Shown one piece after another: positions 22,370 through 31,331 of a stretch of DNA of 41,194 nucleotides. Within the stretch, counting starts at the first letter, position 1. Each line of letters starts with the position of its first letter. The notes under the pieces are model-generated. The model was not told where the DNA came from. It did no database searches and saw only the letters and a list, made by a program, of their open reading frames with translations. The translations under genes were made by a program, and so were the position numbers. Source of the DNA: an uncultured Prevotellaceae bacterium (GTDB taxonomy: Bacteria > Bacteroidota > Bacteroidia > Bacteroidales > Muribaculaceae); the NCBI GenBank assembly GCA_937916085.1, contig CALGGO010000089.1, forward strand, positions 1 through 41,194. Reading direction: 5' to 3'.

Positions 22370-23548
22370 ATGAACTACAAATTAATGTCTCTAATGGGTG
22401 CCTTGATAGTGGGCTGCGGCTGCGCTATGGCACAAGATTATGAGGACGACATCTACTATGATGGCAGCAAGGACACTAAAACAGTTAAGGTTGTCACCAA
22501 GCAGATGCCGGTGTCTTCGGGCTATTATGGGGAGCTCACGACTCAGGTTTCTCCTATCAGTGGCGTTGTGAACGGACGTGATGTAGATGAGTATAACCGT
22601 CGCATCGAATATTATGACGAGAACGACACTGTTTATCTTGATGACGAGGAATTTGCCAACACTCGCCGCATCGAGCGTTTCCACAATCCCGACATCGTGA
22701 TTCGTAGCAACGACCCCGACCTTATCGAGTATTACTTTGACAGCACTCCAACAGTCAACCTCATCGTTGGTTCTGACTGGAGTTGGGGACCATACTGGGG
22801 CTGGGGATATCGCTATTATGACCCTTGGTACAGCTGGTCGTGGGGATGGCACAGCCCTTGGTACTACAGCAGCTGGTATGACTGGGGGTGGTATGGCGGC
22901 TATCGCTATCATCCATGGTCTTACTGGGGACGTCCCTGGGGTGGCTACTGGGGTGGTCACTGGGGTGGCGGCTGGGGCCGACCACATCATGACTGGTATG
23001 GACACAATGGCCATCACTACAACAGCGGTTACAACGGTCGTCGTCCTGGCTTGAACTATCATGGCAACCGTGGCAACGGCGGATATAATGGCTACGCTGG
23101 TGCTCCTGGACGCAATGGTGTTTCGGGACGCTCGGGTATGAACCGTGGCAATATCAGCAGTACTCGACCAAACAATGGATATGCCAGTGGACATGGTAGT
23201 ACTATGCGGCCAGGAAACCGCTCCTATAACGGTGGCGGACGATCGACAGGTGGTTACAGCAGCGGCTCGACAAGCGGACGCAGCTACACTCCATCAACAA
23301 GTGGACGCAGTGGCGGACGCAGCTACACACCTTCGGGCAGTAGTGGTCGCAGCTACACTCCATCTAGTGGCAGCTCATCAAGAAGCAGCAGTGGCTACTC
23401 AGGCGGCAGCCGCAGCAGTGGCGGCTACTCGGGTGGTGGCGGTCGCAGTAGCGGCGGATTCTCAGGCGGCAGCCACGGCGGAGGCGGTAGTCACGGCGGT
23501 GGTGGTGGCAGCCACGGTGGCGGCGGCGGTCACGGCGGACGTCGATAA
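22370..23548 (+). CDS. Secreted Gly/Trp/Tyr/Ser/His-rich low-complexity protein
   Basis: The 392-residue protein has a signal peptide (MNYKLMSLMGALIVGCGCAMA) and an acidic N-terminal part of about 110 residues (DYEDDIYYDGSK...). A Trp/Tyr/Gly-dense block follows (about 135-205, WGPYWGWGYRYYDPWYSWSW type). The C-terminal half is Gly/Ser/Arg/His-rich with SGRSYTPS repeated several times and a terminal run of SHGGGG units. Such composition suggests a sticky or assembling extracellular or periplasmic protein, but no family was recognised. Alternating-strand frames look open only because of the repetitive codons. It probably forms a transcription unit with the FadL-like barrel 57 bases downstream. 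Confidence 0.8.
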   Translation: MNYKLMSLMGALIVGCGCAMAQDYEDDIYYDGSKDTKTVKVVTKQMPVSSGYYGELTTQVSPISGVVNGRDVDEYNRRIEYYDENDTVYLDDEEFANTRRIERFHNPDIVIRSNDPDLIEYYFDSTPTVNLIVGSDWSWGPYWGWGYRYYDPWYSWSWGWHSPWYYSSWYDWGWYGGYRYHPWSYWGRPWGGYWGGHWGGGWGRPHHDWYGHNGHHYNSGYNGRRPGLNYHGNRGNGGYNGYAGAPGRNGVSGRSGMNRGNISSTRPNNGYASGHGSTMRPGNRSYNGGGRSTGGYSSGSTSGRSYTPSTSGRSGGRSYTPSGSSGRSYTPSSGSSSRSSSGYSGGSRSSGGYSGGGGRSSGGFSGGSHGGGGSHGGGGGSHGGGGGHGGRR

Positions 23549-23605
23549 TATTATTCCACGAGAAAGCATATAAAAATATAACAAACACGAAACTGTTTTT
23601 TTACA

Positions 23606-25192
23606 ATGAAAAAAATATTTATTGCATTTTTGCTTGGTGGCGCAGCGCTCATGGCAAATGCTCAAGCAACATTTGATGTCCTTAAAATGTCGGAGACCGA
23701 GCTGAGTGGTACATCTCGCTATATGTCGATGGCTGGCGCCTTTGGTGCCCTCGGTGGCGATGTGTCGGCGATTTCTCAGAACCCTGGTGGCATAGGCGTG
23801 TATCGCAGCAGCGACATCTCGGCTACTATGAACCTAAATTTCCTATCTACCAAGACTGCCGACGATAAGCTGAGCGACACCAAATTCTGGTTCAACAATG
23901 TGGGTTATGTTGGTTCGATGAAGATTGACAACGACTTTTTCAGATATTTCAACTGGGGATTCTCGTTCAACCGCATCAACTCCTACCAGCGTCGCTATCA
24001 AGGAGGATATAACACTGGTCACTCTATCACCAATAAGATTGCCGACAATCTAAATGCCGGCAACTGGTTGGGCCAAGATCTTTCGGCAAACATGTATGGT
24101 GACAATATCTTCTACGAGAGCAACGCTCCCTGGCTTGGAATTCTCGCCTATCAGTCATTTTTGCTTAACTGCAATAGTGATGGTTCGTTCAAGGGACTCG
24201 CTAATCAAGCCAATTATTATACTTCGGGTGTTGCCAATTTCTACGTTGACGAGAGGGGCCACACCGATGAGTATAACATCACCCTTGGTGGTAACTTTAA
24301 GAACACCGTGTTCTGGGGCTTGAACTTCGGTATCACCGACCTGCGTTTCGACAGCTATCAATACTATGGTGAGGATCTTGACAATGCCGAGATTTATGAC
24401 TACAATGTTAATGATGGCAATAGCACTACCAAGGGTTATGCCGGTTTTGACTTCCAGTCCTATCAGGAGACCCGAGGCACTGGCTATAACTTCAAGTTTG
24501 GTGTGATTGTTAAACCAATCAACCAGTTGCGCATTGGTGCCGCTTTCCACACACCTACCTACTACGATATGAAAGACCTCTACAAGGTGCAGAGCGGCTT
24601 TGACCTGCAAGCCAATGGTGATGACCAGATGTATCAAGGAACCTATGAGACAGGTGTTGAAGGTTACTACGATGAGTACCGCTACACCATCAAGACTCCT
24701 TGGAAGTTTATGGGTAGCCTCGCCGTGGTTCCAACAAGCAAGGGCTTAATCAGCTTCGATTATGAGTATGTGGGAGCCAACACTATGCGTTGCGGTGATG
24801 AGGGTGGCTACAACTACGCCGATACCGAGTACAAAATTAAAGACCAGTTGCAAGCTCAGCACACCGTGCGAGTGGGTGCAGAGTACCGAGTAACCCCCAA
24901 TGTAAGTCTCCGTGCCGGTTATGCTTACCAAACATCACCAGTGAAGGATGAGGTGAAAGGTGTTGCCAACGATGATGTAGATGTAGTTACAAGCAACTAT
25001 ATGTATCAGTATGACAAGAACAACCAGTACATTACCTGTGGTCTTGGCTACCGCTACAAGAAGTTCTATCTCGACGCTGCTTATGTGCATCAAAACCGTA
25101 CCAGCCAGTATCACGCTTATCCTGGCGAGCAGGGCGAAGAGGTGAAGGACAACAACAACAAGATTTCGTTGACTTTAGGTTTCAGATTCTGA
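23606..25192 (+). CDS. OmpP1/FadL-like outer-membrane barrel protein
   Basis: The 528-residue protein has a signal peptide (cleavage after MANAQ) and the FadL/OmpP1 pattern: an N-terminal GTSRYMSMAGAFGALGGDVSAISQNPGGIGVYRSSD hatch segment in which NPGG(I) is the family hallmark, here given at residues about 35-70. Many alternating amphipathic strands follow, ending in aromatic KISLTLGFRF. Bacteroidales members are annotated as hydrophobic-compound or hemin transporters; substrate unknown. It is followed by a clear terminator and probably shares a transcript with the Gly/Trp-rich protein before it. Confidence 0.85.
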   Translation: MKKIFIAFLLGGAALMANAQATFDVLKMSETELSGTSRYMSMAGAFGALGGDVSAISQNPGGIGVYRSSDISATMNLNFLSTKTADDKLSDTKFWFNNVGYVGSMKIDNDFFRYFNWGFSFNRINSYQRRYQGGYNTGHSITNKIADNLNAGNWLGQDLSANMYGDNIFYESNAPWLGILAYQSFLLNCNSDGSFKGLANQANYYTSGVANFYVDERGHTDEYNITLGGNFKNTVFWGLNFGITDLRFDSYQYYGEDLDNAEIYDYNVNDGNSTTKGYAGFDFQSYQETRGTGYNFKFGVIVKPINQLRIGAAFHTPTYYDMKDLYKVQSGFDLQANGDDQMYQGTYETGVEGYYDEYRYTIKTPWKFMGSLAVVPTSKGLISFDYEYVGANTMRCGDEGGYNYADTEYKIKDQLQAQHTVRVGAEYRVTPNVSLRAGYAYQTSPVKDEVKGVANDDVDVVTSNYMYQYDKNNQYITCGLGYRYKKFYLDAAYVHQNRTSQYHAYPGEQGEEVKDNNNKISLTLGFRF

Positions 25193-25230
25193 TTTTCGCG
25201 CCATTGAGCGTAAATTAATAGTGAAAATTA

Positions 25231-25262
25231 GGAGGCATTGTTAATAAAATGCCTCCTTTTTT
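25231..25262 (+). terminator. Intrinsic terminator after the FadL-like gene
   Basis: GGAGGCATT pairs with AATGCCTCC around an 8-base loop, followed by a T-run of six. Confidence 0.9.
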
Positions 25263-25263
25263 G

Positions 25264-25294
25264 TTGCGTTTATCAATCATTTTCACTATCTTTG
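25264..25294 (+). promoter_or_regulatory. Promoter of the helicase gene
   Basis: TTG (25264-25266), exactly 20 bases, TATCTTTG (25287-25294), 22 bases before the ATG at 25317 and directly after the preceding terminator. Confidence 0.75.
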
Positions 25295-25316
25295 AAAACT
25301 TTTTTGCAATCGTCCC

Positions 25317-27398
25317 ATGAACACAGTTAATCTTGATAATATCGACCTTGACAACGTGGAGTTCCAGAACGCCTGGAACCTGATACGCAACACGCATCGC
25401 TCGGTGTTCCTTACGGGAAAGGCTGGTACAGGAAAGAGTACTTTCCTCAAGTATATCTGTGCCAACACCAGTAAGGAGCATGTGGTGCTGGCGCCCACCG
25501 GCATCGCCGCCGTGAATGTGGGCGGGCAGACGTTGCACTCGTTTTTCAAGATTCCGTTCAAGCCGCTGCTTCCCGATGACCCCGATTTCTCTCCGCGCCG
25601 CATCCGCAAGACGTTGCGCTACTCGGCACAGAAGGTGAAACTAATCAAGAAGCTGCAACTAATTATCATCGACGAGATTTCGATGGTGCGCTGCGACATT
25701 ATCGACTTCATCGACAAGGTGCTGCGCACTTTCTCGGGCAATATGCGTGAGCCCTTCGGCGGCAAGCAACTGCTCTTTGTGGGCGACATCTTCCAGCTTG
25801 AGCCAGTAATCACCCGTGACATGCGCGACATCCTCAGGCGATACTATCAGCAGTTCTTCTTCTTCAACGCTCGGGTGTTCAACAGTTTGGGGCTTATCCC
25901 CATTGAACTGCGCAAGATTTACCGCCAGACCGACAGCAATTTCATCGCGATGCTCGACCGCGTGCGGGTGAGCCATGCCAGTAATAGCGACCTGCAACTG
26001 CTCAACAGCCGTTGCAACCTCGACTACAAGGAGCCCGACAACGGTCTTGTGATGACTCTTGCCACTCGCCGCGACACTGTGGATTCCATCAACGATGCTC
26101 ACATGCAGGCTCTCGACACGCCTGAGTATGTGTTTGTGGGAGAGATTACCGATGTCTTCCCCGATAACGATCTTCCCACCAACAAGGAGCTTACGCTGAA
26201 GAAGGGTGCGCAGGTGATATTCATCCGCAACGATAGGGAAGGCCGCTGGGTGAACGGCACTTTGGGAATTGTCTCTAAGGTTGACAGCGACGGCATTGAG
26301 GTTGAGCTGGAGAACGGCGACGGCTATGTGCTTGACCCGGAGATTTGGGAGAATGTGCAGTATTCCTACGACGAGAAAGAGAAGAAGGTGATAGAGAACG
26401 TGGTGGGTACGTTCAAGCAATATCCCATCAAGCCAGCGTGGGCTCTCACCGTGCATAAGAGTCAGGGACTCACATTCAACAATATCGTCATCGACTTCGC
26501 CGGCGGAGCATTCTCAAGCGGGCAGACCTACGTGGCACTCTCCCGATGCACCTCACTTGAGGGTATCACGTTGCTCAAACCGCTGTCGCAGCGCGACATC
26601 ATTGTGAACACCGCAATCGTTGACTTCAGTCGCCAGTTCAACAATCAGGCTACCATCAACGATGCCATCTTGGTAGAGAAAGCCAATGGGTTGTACACGA
26701 TGGCATCTATCGCCTTCGATGGCAATGACTTCGCCCGCGCTGTTGACTGTTTTGCTCAGGCGATGGAGATTCATAATGTGATACAAGATCCAGTTGTTAA
26801 GCGATACATTAAGCTAAAATTTAACAAGTTCCACAGGCTCAACAAAAAAATTAAAGAATTGGAGGATGTTATTGACTCTCAAAACAAGCAGTTGGTGGAA
26901 CTTGCCGAAGAGTTTACTGCTATGGGCGATCAGTCGATGGGGTTAGGCACGCTGGCGCAAGAGGATGAGGTGCCTTATGGAGGCCGTAAGCAGCGCCTCG
27001 ACGAGATTTCAATCAAGTCGGCCCTCGCCAACTATAACAAAGCACTGCGCTTGTGCGAAGACTATGTGCCGGCGATGCTCGGCAAGGCAAGATTGCTTGA
27101 TGCGATAGGGGAGACCGACCAGGCTCTGGAGCAGCTCAATAAAATCTTAGCCAAGAACAAAAACTGCTTCGACGCTCTTATTGCGGTGGCGGCAATCTGC
27201 GAGAAACAGAAGGACCTGCCGTCTGCCATCAAAGCCCTCAAACGCGCCACAAAAGCGTCACGCACAGCCATTGAGCCACATGTCAGACTCGCCGAAATCT
27301 ATGAGAAAATCGGTCTCGACGACCTTGCCGATGAGCATCAAGAAATCGCCAATCAGCTAAAGAAACAACAAAAGAAACCCCGCCGCAAGAAGAGATGA
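25317..27398 (+). CDS. Pif1/RecD-like superfamily 1 helicase with C-terminal TPRs
   Basis: The 693-residue protein begins with an SF1B helicase: Walker A GKAGTGKST (residues 34-42), APTGIAAVNVGGQTLHSFF (motif Ia), LIIIDEISMV (motif II), VGDIFQLEPV (motif III), and late motifs ALTVHKSQGLTFNNIVIDF and TYVALSRCTSLEG (V, VI). From about residue 465 a helical region with tetratricopeptide-like repeats follows (ALANYNKALRLCEDYVPAMLGKARLL; ALEQLNKILAKNKNCFDALIAVAAI). It ends in a Lys/Arg-rich tail (KKQQKKPRRKKR). Pif1-type helicases unwind DNA 5'-3', often at G-quadruplexes or R-loops; this role is inferred. The TPR fusion is also seen in other Bacteroidetes. A long tandem array begins right after the stop. 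Confidence 0.9.
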   Translation: MNTVNLDNIDLDNVEFQNAWNLIRNTHRSVFLTGKAGTGKSTFLKYICANTSKEHVVLAPTGIAAVNVGGQTLHSFFKIPFKPLLPDDPDFSPRRIRKTLRYSAQKVKLIKKLQLIIIDEISMVRCDIIDFIDKVLRTFSGNMREPFGGKQLLFVGDIFQLEPVITRDMRDILRRYYQQFFFFNARVFNSLGLIPIELRKIYRQTDSNFIAMLDRVRVSHASNSDLQLLNSRCNLDYKEPDNGLVMTLATRRDTVDSINDAHMQALDTPEYVFVGEITDVFPDNDLPTNKELTLKKGAQVIFIRNDREGRWVNGTLGIVSKVDSDGIEVELENGDGYVLDPEIWENVQYSYDEKEKKVIENVVGTFKQYPIKPAWALTVHKSQGLTFNNIVIDFAGGAFSSGQTYVALSRCTSLEGITLLKPLSQRDIIVNTAIVDFSRQFNNQATINDAILVEKANGLYTMASIAFDGNDFARAVDCFAQAMEIHNVIQDPVVKRYIKLKFNKFHRLNKKIKELEDVIDSQNKQLVELAEEFTAMGDQSMGLGTLAQEDEVPYGGRKQRLDEISIKSALANYNKALRLCEDYVPAMLGKARLLDAIGETDQALEQLNKILAKNKNCFDALIAVAAICEKQKDLPSAIKALKRATKASRTAIEPHVRLAEIYEKIGLDDLADEHQEIANQLKKQQKKPRRKKR

Positions 27399-27610
27399 AG
27401 TAAGAAGAAAAGAAGTAAGAAGAAAAGAAGTAAGAAGAAAAGAAGTAAGAAGAAATAAGTAATAAGTAATAAGTAATAAGTATGAAGTAAAAAGTATGAA
27501 GTAAGAAGAACAAGTGAACAAGAACAAGTGAACAAGAACAAGTGAACAAGAACTCTCACCTCTTAACTGACAACTGACAACTGATAAAAGTGATAACCGA
27601 CAACTGATAA
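27399..27610. repeat. Compound tandem arrays after the helicase gene
   Basis: Four 15-base units (AGTAAGAAGAAAAGA type, 27399-27458) are followed by 7-base units GTAATAA/GTATGAA/GTAAGAA (27459-27507). Then come 14-base units of two heptamers (GAACAAG, TGAACAA; to about 27550) and finally AACTGAC heptamers (about 27565-27610). The array starts at the base after the helicase stop codon and ends about 10 bases before the reductase ATG. There is no gene and no obvious promoter in this 222-base spacer. Confidence 0.9.
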
Positions 27611-27620
27611 ATTTATAGTA

Positions 27621-28973
27621 ATGAAACGCAAGACATTAAACCGACGTGAATTTCTCAAGAGAGCAGGCATTGTGACTGGTGGAGCAATGGCGATGATGGC
27701 GTTTGAGCCATTTTCAAGTTATGCTCGCAGTAAAGACAATGGAGTCACAGGAGAGAACCTGATGACCTACCGCACTCAGCAGGGTACAGGCGAGAAAATC
27801 TCGCTGCTGGGCTTCGGCATGATGCGCCTGCCACGCGACAATCAAGAGCTGGTAAATGAACTCGTGGATTATGCCATTGCCCACGGCGTGAACTATTTCG
27901 ACACCGCACCAATGTATGGCGGTGGACTCAACGAGGGCATCGTAGGGGCAGCACTGAGTCGCCATCCCCGCGACAAATATTATGTCGCCACCAAGATGTC
28001 GAACTATAAAGAGGACTATTGGGACTTGGAAAATGCCAAGAAGATGTATGCTAATTCGTTTGAAAAACTGCGCGTTGACTACATCGACTACTACCTGCTG
28101 CACGGCGTGGGGCAAGGCGGTATGGAAGCTTTAGAGAACAGATTTCTCAAAAACGGATTGCTCGACTTCCTCGTTAAGGAGCGTGAGGCGGGGCGCATAC
28201 GCCACTTGGGATTCTCCTATCATGGCGATGTGAGGGTGTTTGACTGGCTTGTAGATCATAATGACACTTATCATTGGGATTTCGTGCAGATTCAGATGAA
28301 TTTCCTCGACTGGCGACACGCCTCGCTTGAGAAAGGTGGCTGGAAGGTTGACGCCGACGCCGAGTACCTCTACAACAAACTCGCAAAAGCGGGAATTCAA
28401 GCAGTTGTCATGGAGCCGTTCCGCGGTGGTGCCCTCTCCAAGATGTCGCAAGAGCAGGTTGACCAACTCAAAGCCGTGCGCCCCAACGACACCGTGGCTC
28501 AATGGGCTTTTAGATGGGTGAGTTCGCATCCCAATATTCTCACCACCCTCAGTGGCATGAACGTGATGGAGCACCTAGTTGAGAACGTGGCAACCCACTC
28601 ACCACTAGAGCCATGCACCGCTGCCGAGAACGAACTGCTCGAGAGGATTGCCGATGCCATGTCGGGCATCCCCACCGTGCCTTGTACCACATGCGCTTAC
28701 TGTATGCCATGCCCCTATGGCGTGGATATCCCCGGCAACTTTGCCTTCTACAACGAGGCGATGAACAACAAGTTGCTGCCACTGCCCGAGAAGTCAAGTC
28801 CCGACTACAGCGTTAAGCAGAAGCAGTTTGCCGAGCAATATCTCGCCCATTTCCCTGCCGAGTCGCGCGCCAATCAGTGCATGGATTGCGAAGAATGTCT
28901 CAAGAAATGCCCGCAACAAATACGCATCCCCAACCAGTTAAGCCGCATAAACGACATATTGAGAGGGAGATAG
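27621..28973 (+). CDS. Tat-exported aldo/keto reductase with Fe-S C-terminus
   Basis: The 450-residue protein starts with a twin-arginine signal (LNRREFLKRAG, then a hydrophobic stretch), so it should be folded in the cytoplasm and exported by the Tat system encoded at 9.7-10.9 kb. The AKR barrel follows with the catalytic tetrad visible: Asp94 and Tyr99 in NYFDTAPMYGG, Lys125 in VATKMSN and His161 in YYLLHGV. The C-terminus carries two cysteine clusters (CTTCAYCMPCPYGVDIP and CMDCEECLKKCPQQIRIP) typical of 4Fe-4S binding. Relatives are common in anaerobes as predicted oxidoreductases; the substrate is unknown. Confidence 0.9.
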   Translation: MKRKTLNRREFLKRAGIVTGGAMAMMAFEPFSSYARSKDNGVTGENLMTYRTQQGTGEKISLLGFGMMRLPRDNQELVNELVDYAIAHGVNYFDTAPMYGGGLNEGIVGAALSRHPRDKYYVATKMSNYKEDYWDLENAKKMYANSFEKLRVDYIDYYLLHGVGQGGMEALENRFLKNGLLDFLVKEREAGRIRHLGFSYHGDVRVFDWLVDHNDTYHWDFVQIQMNFLDWRHASLEKGGWKVDADAEYLYNKLAKAGIQAVVMEPFRGGALSKMSQEQVDQLKAVRPNDTVAQWAFRWVSSHPNILTTLSGMNVMEHLVENVATHSPLEPCTAAENELLERIADAMSGIPTVPCTTCAYCMPCPYGVDIPGNFAFYNEAMNNKLLPLPEKSSPDYSVKQKQFAEQYLAHFPAESRANQCMDCEECLKKCPQQIRIPNQLSRINDILRGR

Positions 28974-28978
28974 GTTTT

Positions 28979-29074
28979 ATAAGTGTTAAGTGTTAAGTTT
29001 TAAGTTTTAAGTGTCGTGTGTCGAGTGTTAAGTGTCCTAGTCACTCCTAGTCATTCCTATCCACTCCTATCCAC
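28979..29074. repeat. Heptamer array TTAAGTG followed by decamer array
   Basis: Eight 7-base units (TTAAGTG/TTAAGTT, two changed to TCGTGTG and TCGAGTG) run 28979-29034, then four 10-base units (TCCTAGTCAC, TCCTAGTCAT, TCCTATCCAC twice) run 29035-29074. The stop codon of the YfhO-like gene (29047-29049, minus strand) lies inside the decamers. Confidence 0.92.
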
Positions 29075-31230
29075 ATTAATAATGCCAGCAAGAGAATGCC
29101 CAGCAGGCTAAGCCACATGCCAGTCTTTAGTCCTGCTGGGAAATAGTCGAGCACTATAGTGTGGTCGCCCTGTGGCACATTGAGCGCCATCATGCACAGA
29201 TTGGCTTTGTAGATAGGAGCCACTTTTCCATCGATAGTGGCAGTAAAGCTTTTAGAATAAGGCACGCTGAAGAACATCACCTTCTTGGCGTGCAACGTCA
29301 CCCTCGCTTCACAGCCGCGACTGTTGCCTTTGAAATCAGTCGCTACACATTGCCGTCGATTGGCGACAACTGTATCCAAATCGCTCAAGCCCTGAGCATC
29401 GCCATGAGTGAGCAGGTCGCCAAGCTTCTCCACCTCGTCATCTTCAAGCACTACATTGTTGAGCATCACGAGCGGCAGATTGACTGTGGTGTCACCCATG
29501 AGCTTGTCAAACTCGCTGCGAGTAATATAGCTGTCGTAGGCAAAACCTATAGGGATAAAATGTTCGGCATCATGTTTTTCAACATTTCCTGCCGAGTCGA
29601 TGTCATAAATCGTCTTTACCGAGAGCAGGGCGTCAAACTCATCTTGATGCACATTTGCTCGCAGCTTGTTCTTTGCCCAGAAATTATGTGCCGCAGTCTT
29701 GAATAGGCTATCAACGCCGGTGGTAATCACCGAGTGGTAACCCTCCACGCTTGGCTGATTGCGCAGCAGTCCAGCATTAAAGGTCAAGAAGCTTTCCCCT
29801 CCCTTGAAATCGGAACGCGCAGTCACTATTCCATCGCCTTTTTCTACATTGTTTTTTATGCTGTTATACCACAACGAGTCGGTGCCCAGATTCAACAGGA
29901 ACAGCCACATCTGCACAATCGTGCACGCCACTACCGCCACCTTGAGCCACCGCAGCGACAGTTTGTCCTTAGCCCATAGTACCAAAGCGGCTATGCCTGC
30001 AAAGAATAGCGCAATAAGAGCCAGGAAACGCAAACCAGGGAGATGCAGCCCATTGGCTATCATCACCTTTGCGACAAATGCCAGCACCACAATCGTTGCC
30101 AGCACAGCATATCCCATCACTCCCTTGCGCACATCTCTCTCCTCGTCGAGTTGGCGAACAGTGCAGAGCACTATAATCAACGTGAGAGCGTATGCCCATC
30201 GGGTGTATAATGGATTGGTAAACAGCGTGAAGATGCTATTTAGCGGGGAAAGATACAGCACCAGCAGCGTCAAAAGCAGCCACGATAGCCAGTCGCGATG
30301 CCGCCACGCATAAATCAATGACAACGACAGTCCAAACACTGCGATGCACGCCTCATTGCTATAGGATGCAGAGCCGCTAGCCACAAATATCGTGGTGCCC
30401 TCTACCACCTTGGGCATAAACACCGTGCGCAGGCGCTCAAGAAGGTTGAGTATAGCCGTCGCGTCGAACGCGCTTTGAGCCTCAGCACGAGTTGTGATCA
30501 ACATCTGGTTATAGACTGGCAACAGCAGAAATGAACACATCAAAATGCCCACCAGCACTGCGCCAATGCCTTCCAAGACAAGTGTCATTCGTTTTTCGGG
30601 GATCGGAGATCGGGGATCGGGGATCGCCCTGAAAATCACATATATAAAGGCGGCAATAAACGAGCCTATCGCAAAGTAGAAGTTCACGAATGTCACGACA
30701 AACGATGCCAGAGCCAAGCACGTCAATCCCCATTTTTCATGCCTCAACAACCGTTCTATGGCTATGAGCAATAGCACAAACGCCATGATGGGCTCATAAA
30801 AATGATAGTAATAAAGCGAGGCGATGCTGAAAGAGGAAAAGGAGAAAAGATAAGCGCCAAATGCCGAATTCTGACGGCTCACACCCATCTTGCGCAGGTA
30901 ACGCCATGCTAGCCAACCCATGCACAGAAACTTGAGCACAAAGGTGATGACGAGTCCCACTTCAAGCATCGACTCAGGAAACAGGCAGTTGATCCACACA
31001 AAGGGACTCGTGATCGTGTAGAAGGCGTAAGAGCCAATGAAGTCGCTTCCTAGATAGGTGTTCCACGACCACCATGGCGCACCAGTGGCGAGCATGCGCT
31101 TAGTCTCAAGGATAAATGCCAGCTGCTGATGCAGGAAATCGCTCGACAGCCACAAGTCACCTCTTATCGCCATCACTGGCAACAAAGCCATTGCAAGCGT
31201 GAGCAGTATAAGAATCAGCAACTTTCGCAT
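29047..31230 (-). CDS. YfhO-family integral membrane protein
   Basis: From the ATG at 31230 the product has 727 residues with about a dozen membrane spans and a periplasmic C-terminal domain, matching the YfhO family (GT-C-like proteins linked to sugar modification of lipoteichoic acid or other envelope polymers). Typical segments are the N-terminal DLWLSSDFLHQQLAF, SWNTYLGSDFIGSYAFYTI and the C-terminal VPQGDHTIVLDYFPAGLKTG. The frame is open to 31314, but those codons are the TCTAGANNN array, so MRKLLILIL is preferred. An in-frame GATCGGR array codes a loop (AIPDPRSPIPEKR), and the last codons lie in the decamer array. It follows the GtrB-like gene on the same strand, which may supply its polyprenyl-linked sugar. 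Confidence 0.85.
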   Translation of the reverse strand: MRKLLILILLTLAMALLPVMAIRGDLWLSSDFLHQQLAFILETKRMLATGAPWWSWNTYLGSDFIGSYAFYTITSPFVWINCLFPESMLEVGLVITFVLKFLCMGWLAWRYLRKMGVSRQNSAFGAYLFSFSSFSIASLYYYHFYEPIMAFVLLLIAIERLLRHEKWGLTCLALASFVVTFVNFYFAIGSFIAAFIYVIFRAIPDPRSPIPEKRMTLVLEGIGAVLVGILMCSFLLLPVYNQMLITTRAEAQSAFDATAILNLLERLRTVFMPKVVEGTTIFVASGSASYSNEACIAVFGLSLSLIYAWRHRDWLSWLLLTLLVLYLSPLNSIFTLFTNPLYTRWAYALTLIIVLCTVRQLDEERDVRKGVMGYAVLATIVVLAFVAKVMIANGLHLPGLRFLALIALFFAGIAALVLWAKDKLSLRWLKVAVVACTIVQMWLFLLNLGTDSLWYNSIKNNVEKGDGIVTARSDFKGGESFLTFNAGLLRNQPSVEGYHSVITTGVDSLFKTAAHNFWAKNKLRANVHQDEFDALLSVKTIYDIDSAGNVEKHDAEHFIPIGFAYDSYITRSEFDKLMGDTTVNLPLVMLNNVVLEDDEVEKLGDLLTHGDAQGLSDLDTVVANRRQCVATDFKGNSRGCEARVTLHAKKVMFFSVPYSKSFTATIDGKVAPIYKANLCMMALNVPQGDHTIVLDYFPAGLKTGMWLSLLGILLLALLMWIGVDRND
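30591..30626. repeat. GATCGGR heptamer array inside the YfhO-like coding region
   Basis: GATC starts at 30601, 30608, 30615 and 30622, exact 7-base steps, preceded by GTTTTTCGGG. It is translated in the minus-strand gene as part of a hydrophilic loop between membrane helices. The flank plus first unit (CGTTTTTCGGGGATCGG) is identical to the array at 32332-32359. Confidence 0.88.
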
Positions 31231-31263
31231 TGGTTTTCGTTTCTGGTTTTTCGTTTTGTTGCT

Positions 31264-31305
31264 TCTAGAAGTTCTAGAAAATCTAGATAATCTAGACAAT
31301 CTAGA
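31264..31305. repeat. Nonamer array TCTAGANNN, five units
   Basis: TCTAGA at 31264, 31273, 31282, 31291 and 31300, exactly 9 bases apart, variable triplets between. It occupies the spacer between the sugar transferase stop and the YfhO-like ATG at 31230. Confidence 0.95.
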
Positions 31306-31331
31306 AGGGGTCATCTCTAATCACTAATCTC

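Noticed and set aside
22391..23573. Long open frames on the minus strand (22391-23194) and in another plus frame (23145-23573)
   Set aside because: They overlap the Gly/Trp/Ser-rich gene and are open only because of its repetitive GGC/AGC codons; no signals support them.
31231..31314. Longer YfhO-like start at 31314
   Set aside because: The extra 28 codons are the TCTAGANNN array and the following A-rich spacer; the ATG at 31230 directly precedes a hydrophobic segment.
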